Source: Lunularia cruciata (taxonomy: Eukaryota; Streptophyta; Marchantiopsida; Lunulariales; Lunulariaceae). Taken from it: DNA of 64,000 nt. The stretch lies in the NCBI GenBank assembly GCA_948567375.1, contig OX419756.1, positions 13,273,001 through 13,337,000 on the forward strand, written 5' to 3'. The notes beneath the pieces were generated by a model, which worked only from the letters and a program-made list of their open reading frames with translations, had not been told where the DNA came from and did not search any database. Numbering within the stretch: the first letter of the stretch is position 1; every line of letters begins with the position of its first letter. Position numbers and translations under genes: made by a program. Of the stretch, positions 58,616-64,000 are shown piece by piece.

Positions 58616-59448
58616 TCGGATACTAGCTTGATCCAAATTAGTGGAGGGTAACTACAGCAACTACAGTGAAGGATGTCACTGTCTGAATTCATGCCAGAAA
58701 AAGCTAGCTTTGACGGCTTAGCTGCTGCGTCCTGACATATGATTGCCTGCGAGTTCATGTCAGAAAAGCTAGCTGTGACGGTGTAGCTGCTGCATCCCGA
58801 CAATTGTTACCTGAGACTTCAGGAGGCTTGGGAATTGGCCGCAGGGAACGGACTGCGAATAATACTTTCGAGACATGACTGTTGGGTGCACTGAAAGTGT
58901 ACAGTTCTTGAAGGCTCTCGATGCGAAGGCATGTGGGAGAGCCATGTGCGAAGCGTCGGTCTTTTGAGGTGGACCAACTTAAGTGACAGTTCGGATGGGC
59001 AATGGGCGTTTGAAACCTTCAACATGAAAGATCCAGAGTCAAGGAGTATGGTTCTCAAGAGCCCTTTGTCTCATCTACTGTTCTTTCTCTGGAGCCAAAA
59101 GCTGTCAGGCGCCGGACGAAATGTCCAGCCCCTTACATGACTCCTCGTGGTTAGGAGGGAACAGATTCGGAGCAACTTGCGACAAAAATAATACTTGAGA
59201 GATAGGTTCAGTATTCTGGTCACTCGATCCCCGTCGGTCTTAGGCATTTATGAATTCCAGTGCAGACCATAAAGATAGAACATATATGACTCTTGCAAAC
59301 TTTCCGTATCGGATCGCACTCTGTCTAATCTTCACAATCCTATGCATGGTGTGTTGTTGTATGAGCAAGGATAACAATAGCTCGGAATTGAGCTCGGAAA
59401 CGAGAAGAACTTCCTTTCTCTTATCGTCCGGACTTCTTTCCTCCCATG
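58616..59448. other. GC-richer patch with a 66-bp tandem duplication
   Basis: Units sharing TTCATG(C/T)CAGAAAA-GCTAGCT and TAGCTGCTGC start at about 58688 and 58754. The region is less AT-rich than its surroundings and could be old unique sequence or a gene remnant. I find no recognisable protein. Confidence 0.45.
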
Positions 59449-61150
59449 AGGCTATTAGGGATATACCCCTGATGCTATTAGGGGTATAGTAGGGAGTTTC
59501 AGAAATAGTTTTGTAAAGCTTAGATTCTCTTATAGATTATTACAAAACCCTGACTAAATTGGTAAGGGGGTGTGAGATGGAGAAAAAATGGTCTATTACG
59601 GAATTATGGCCAAGTTCCTTATTATTAGCACATTCCATAAGAGGTGGTTTATAGAAAATAAAGTATATGGAGTTTTCCTTTGTCACACCAAAATGCATTA
59701 ATCACAGATTAGGGTTAATAAAATGCCTGGTTTTCACTCAATCTGGTCAGTGCAGGTTGCCACTTGGTGTAATGTGTCAATTTGGGATTAGATGGGATTT
59801 GGCCCGTTGCTGCTTGATGGTGCATGCAGTCACCTGTTGATGCTCATAGCTGCATGTTGGTGCCCATAGCCGCTTGATGGCATCAATTGGTTCTACATCC
59901 AAATGTGAGCCTCATTGCAATCAGGTTCTTGAGTCTCCTATTGCTAAATTTTTGTTGCCTTTTGGAGTAAATTCCTGGACTTTCAATTAATTTCTTGGTT
60001 ATTGCAAGGCAATGCGAATCATTTTCCATAACTCGTGCTATCTCCCTTGCCGCACTAATCTATGTGAACCACCACACCAATGCAAAACTACAAAACCCAC
60101 AAGTTTTGTTTATTGACAAGAACATTTGCACTTAGATGGTGAATTTGAATTCCAGCATTTGCACACAGACAACATTTTGGATCTGTCAAAATTTTTCATA
60201 ATCCCGCTCTAAGAATTAACCACAAAAAAACGTAGCACTCTCAAGAAGACACATCATCTCTTCTGAAAATTACTTATTTCGATACGGTAATCCTAAACCT
60301 CCATAATATAGCACCTGATTTTTATAAATGCACGAGATATGTCATAAAACAATTTACAATGCGTTCATTTATTAGCACCTCATCTCCTTACAGAGTTCAC
60401 TAAAAATAGTTACTAAGTTTGTTATTTATACTGTATACATTTGTGAAAACTATTTCTGAAACCCCCTAGTGTTTGCTACGGCAAGAGAGAGTGGATACTT
60501 GGCTTTCATATGTTTTGCAGACGACACGTATCAAGGCAAACTTATACTTGGTCCGAGATGATCAAGTGACAGTAGCGGATGGTGTGTTTATGGACCTTAC
60601 ACGTGATACAGTTTTGGAGGGAGTAATTACCCATCCTTTTGGTGGGCAGCGAGTGCAGCAGCAGCTCGCAAGGTCTTCAAGTATATGGGTACGTAGGAAG
60701 GTCACCTCTTTGTTCCTCTAGCCTTGGAGTTATATGGAGCGATGGATACGACGTTAGACACATTTGTAAAAGAGTGCAAGAGAGCTTATCATGTTACGCT
60801 CCAAGGGTACCACTTTCACTCTCATACTTTGTAGTATATTTTAGACAATGTGTGTCCATTGCTCCACAAAAGGCAGTGGCTGGTGCAATCCATAGGAGAG
60901 CAATCACACTAGCTGATGCTTCTTCGGATGCTCCAATTGTTTGTAGACCGCACGACTTGCATGACTTGGATATCTTAGGTGTAGTTTGTAGACAGTACGA
61001 CTTGCATAACTTGGATATCTTAGGTGTGGTAGGGCAGATTTCTCGTATGGAGTCTATTGGGGCTTAGTCCCATTTTACCTTTGTTGTCTCACACTTTGTA
61101 TGGTTTGATGGGGTCTTCCCATCCTTGGTGTTTTGTACGCAATCTCCCTT
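59449..61150 (+). mobile_element. LINE-like element family A, copy A3, 5'-truncated and split
   Basis: The only family A copy of any length on the plus strand. Its 5' part (about 59449-59490, CCCATGAGGCTATTAGGG and a short duplicate of it) is separated by a 977-bp insertion from the rest (60468-61150). The remainder encodes LQTTRIKANLYLVRDDQVTV, DGVFMDLTRDTVLEGVITHP and a following RKVTSLFL. It then continues in another frame into LSYFVVYFRQCVSIA and GAIHRRAITLADASSDAPIV. That is the C-terminal endonuclease-like block and the part after it. A 45-bp unit is duplicated at 60939-61028. The 3' tail GATGGGGTCTTCCCATCC ends near 61145. Confidence 0.75.
59491..60467. mobile_element. 977-bp non-autonomous inverted-repeat DNA element
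   Basis: The left end AGGGAGTTTCAGAAATAG (59491-) and the right end, read on the minus strand AGGGGGTTTCAGAAATAG (60467-), form a terminal inverted repeat of about 22 bp with one mismatch. Direct AGT repeats flank it (59488-59490 and 60468-60470). Copies A1 and A2 show the uninterrupted site ATAGTGTTTGC, so this is an insertion with a 3-bp target duplication. No transposase frame is visible inside. A 3-bp duplication suits PIF/Harbinger or CACTA; the ends do not begin with CACTA, so PIF/Harbinger-like is more likely. Confidence 0.82.
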
Positions 61151-62535
61151 ACCTTTCTATGGTACTCCCACAAAGAATTCGCACAATGTCAACCACTCTG
61201 CACCGGATAAGTTTGCAGTTTGACAATAGTGGCTAAGCAACTCAAGTTTCAAAAAGCAGCTTGGCATATACACAAATGGATCCAAACGACAAATTCCCCA
61301 GTCTGTAATATAATCCAAGCCAACCACGTGGGGTTTAGGGGTGCAGTCAAACAAACCTACTGTATGAGACTCCACACCCATCACCAATGCCGAAATGTTG
61401 ATGCATTGTCATTGTCATGCATTTTCTTTCGAGTGTCTGGACAATACACGTAGTAACACAGTCCTAGAATATCTTCGATGTTGGCGCTCTATGCCGCTAC
61501 GTAAATGTAGGATGATAGCGAGCCTTACAGGGCCCTGGCCGAGGATTTTAGGTTGAGAAAGTCTGAAGTTACTGCCTTTTTGAGGTTTCCTTAGTCTCAT
61601 AATGGCAGATATGAAAGAGAAAAATTCAAATTCATCGGCTCCATTGACGTGGATACTAGTTTAGCTGACATTCTGACTCATGAAAGTCAGATAGCCTGCG
61701 GGGCCTCTGATGACAAATCGGCTAGGAGAGAATTTGTCAACACAACACCAAAACCACAAATGTGCGAATTGAAGACTGTGAAAAGATTGGCAAATTTGGG
61801 GACAGCTACAACATACCACCTACATACTGTTTGATTCCATGCATCAAATTTGTGGAAAGTACAGGACAGGTGGACCTTCGCCTTCGTCAGCTTCTTTAAC
61901 TAGGTTGATTCACTAGCTGAAAACAAAATGCTTGGTAACTTTCCGGGTCTGTAATAGCACATGTGATTCCAATTGATCGAAGAATTTGAATTCCTATTAA
62001 TATATATCGACACGTACTTTACAAGTTCCTAGTTGGGGCAAATTGGTGGTTCAGAGATCCGATCATCACAGGAACGGATCAGATGGCAATCTGATGCGAG
62101 GATGTGAGAGCAAAGGCTTGGAAGCGGTAGGAAACGGGAACGTGGCGCTTCAGAAGGATCTACTTTTCCATGCATCGGAAGAAAACTACGCCTCTTAGTA
62201 GAGAGAGGCAGCAAATATCGTAAAGTGAATCAACACATGTTCCCTCCATTGTGGACAGAAGGCATAAGCATGCATTCAAGCACTGTGCAATTTGATTCGC
62301 AAAGATGGTCATCCAATGTATTGTATTTTTGAATGAATCCATATTAGTATATCGCGTAAATATAAAAATTAATATAATTATGTATACGATCTACATGCGG
62401 GTCATTTAAATACACCCGGTTATATTCAGACTTCTTTAATTCGATACTCAATATTGTAGTATAGAGTGATGAGAGACAAGACACTAAACTGAAAACGTTA
62501 TTATTTAGCGAGCAGTACTTCCCCTAATACTCATT
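61151..62535. other. Intergenic, no gene identified
   Basis: Open frames at 61157-61453 and 61649-61834 bear only faint resemblance to copia RNase H and I do not call them. Composition is mixed. The part near 62340-62540 may include the 3' end of the copia remnant to the right. Confidence 0.35.
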
Positions 62536-62539
62536 ATGC

Positions 62540-63900
62540 TTATTGTACCCAACTCTTTTTCTTAGTTTTAAACATAATTTTACATCTCGCAAATGTATGC
62601 GTTTTGATACCTTTGGTAAAATATTTGCAGATTATTCTTCTGTAAGTATACACCTAAGAATCACCTCTCCACATTGTATTTTCTTCCTAAAAAACTGTTA
62701 ATGAATTTCATATGTTTGGTCTTTGGATGGATATAACAATCTTAGGAAAGTTATATTGAATTTCTATACGTCTGAGCTTTGCATAAAATGTACAGATCTT
62801 CGCGAAGACAATAGAATTGGAACTATAATAAAATATTTTTATTGGAGTAAGGAAAGGGTTTTGGTATTTCGGTGAAGTCCCCAGTTTACCATCATCCTCC
62901 GTAACAAAATTACTTCTCAGGTAGCATTAGTAAGACCTTCATACTCCTACAGAAGACAAAGCCACCAGAACTTGCTTCTTTGTGGACCACAAGACACAAC
63001 CACTCCCTAAATTTAGAGTACAGATTGATGTAGATCTTTCTACGTCTCTATCTCCAACCTAAGTTGTGTTGGTGTAACCTTTAAATCTAATTAATTCATG
63101 CGGTACGATGCTCTTATATTATTTCGAAAAATTTATTATGCCTTTGAACTACCTCATACATTCTACGGACACATTCAATGAGATTTTTTTTTTTCTCTTA
63201 GGAGTATTGATCCTTGTGTACCAAGCTCTTAGAGCTTGTTTTAATGAATGGAGTGATTTTTTCAATTTGCATTTGAAATCTTCTTCCTTGGCTAGGTAAT
63301 CCCAAAGGTTGTCGTGTACACTTTCTCCTCAATTATTCCATTGAGAAAGATATTATTTACATCCGTTTGATGCATTTTCTAGCCAAATTATATAGCTAGA
63401 GAATACCAACACATACCATGCTTAATTTATCTATAAGAGTAAATGCCTTATAAATCTATTCACTTTCTACATGTAAATATTCTTGAACTACTAGTTTTGC
63501 CTTTTGCATCTTCAAGTCTCTATTTTATTTGAATCTTAGTTTATGAATCCATTTGGTGCACATTGACGTTGTACCATTTGTAATTTTAGGAAATCTAAAC
63601 TTTGAATTTTGAGGATAACATCATACTCATTTTTCATTTCACCACTCTTGAGTATTCTTTCTCTTGTCAAAATCGGAGTGTTCTCTTGATTCCATGATTT
63701 CTCCATCAATAGTATACTACAAAATCACACATATACTTGAAGAATTCTCTCTTGTAAAATTTTTAGGATCAAGACGTTTTAGTACTTTCAACATAAGTCT
63801 CATTTTAACATCTTGCACTTGAATCCTTTGAACTAGAGGTCATTAATTAAATTTCTCTGAGTAATACTTACTTAAATTAGTTACTATTCTTCAATTGAGG
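62540..63900 (-). mobile_element. Ty1/copia retrotransposon remnant (RT-RNase H)
   Basis: Read leftwards from the right edge. At about 63500-63440 is KAKLVVQEYLHVESE. At 63385-63320 KMHQTDVNNIFLNGIIEEKV is the copia reverse transcriptase block before its catalytic motif. At about 63270-63205 is CKLKKSLHSLKQALRAWYTR. RNase H traces at about 63060-62930 include GDRDVERSTS, TLNLGSG and STKKQVLVALSS. At about 62830-62760 are SNSIVFAKICTF and RRIEIQYNF. The order RT then RNase H at the end of pol is that of Ty1/copia. Stops are frequent and no LTR was identified. The integrase and 5' part, if present, lie beyond the window. Confidence 0.8.
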
Positions 63901-64000
63901 AAATATTTGTATTAATAATACCTCTTTAGAGCTTGAATGTTACTTTTAATTTCCATTGTTGAGAATTGAAGATTATTGAGAGCTATGAAACTACTCTTCT

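Noticed and set aside
61157-61387. Possible copia RNase H on the minus strand
   Set aside because: The resemblance is faint, and a much clearer RNase H of the same class lies at 62.8-63.1 kb.
1-64000. CRISPR arrays, bacterial operons or phage features
   Set aside because: No regularly spaced identical repeats with unique spacers. The tandem repeats found are contiguous minisatellites, and the genes are eukaryotic with introns.

Overview
The window looks like nuclear DNA of a land plant with a large, repeat-rich genome. It has an F-box/kelch gene, a three-exon nodulin-like transporter gene with standard GT-AG introns, and long AT-rich stretches of old retroelements. The particular mix (plant-type F-box proteins, plus LINE-like elements with a restriction-enzyme-like C-terminus) makes a non-flowering plant such as a lycophyte, fern or gymnosperm my best guess. 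That is inference and the species is not identified.

Layout. Bases 1-5660 are repeats: an LTR piece, a dispersed repeat with a 156-bp tandem array, and a decayed LINE-like element (called family B here). Bases 5.7-18.5 kb form a gene island, visibly richer in G and C: an intact single-exon F-box gene (6773-8047, +), a broken tandem copy of it (9801-11233, +), short duplications at 13-14.5 kb, and an intact-looking nodulin-like/MFS transporter gene (18471-16031, -; 610 residues after splicing).

From 18.5 to 64 kb there is no intact gene that I can support. This part holds three copies of LINE-like family A (19.8-23.5 kb, 54.5-58.5 kb, 59.4-61.1 kb). It also holds further family B fragments (32.4-33.1 kb, 53.2-53.7 kb), two Ty3/gypsy remnants with LTRs, a Ty1/copia remnant at the right edge, and a decayed PIF/Harbinger-like transposase. 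A possible Myb/SANT-like gene remnant, two decayed coiled-coil reading frames, minisatellites and microsatellites complete it.

The most notable signal is the LINE-like elements. Family A carries a C2H2-type finger at its N-terminus, a reverse transcriptase in the middle, and a Cys-Cys-His-Cys knuckle followed by a PD-(D/E)XK-like block at its C-terminus. That is the architecture of restriction-like-endonuclease (R2-type) non-LTR elements, not of the L1 and RTE types usual in plants. Both long family A copies are flanked by direct repeats of roughly 120-250 bp of non-element sequence, and the third copy is split by a 977-bp inverted-repeat element whose empty site can be read in its sister copies. 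All copies are dead: reverse transcriptase catalytic aspartates and zinc ligands are lost, mostly by transitions.

All coordinates of decayed elements are approximate unless a boundary is stated.
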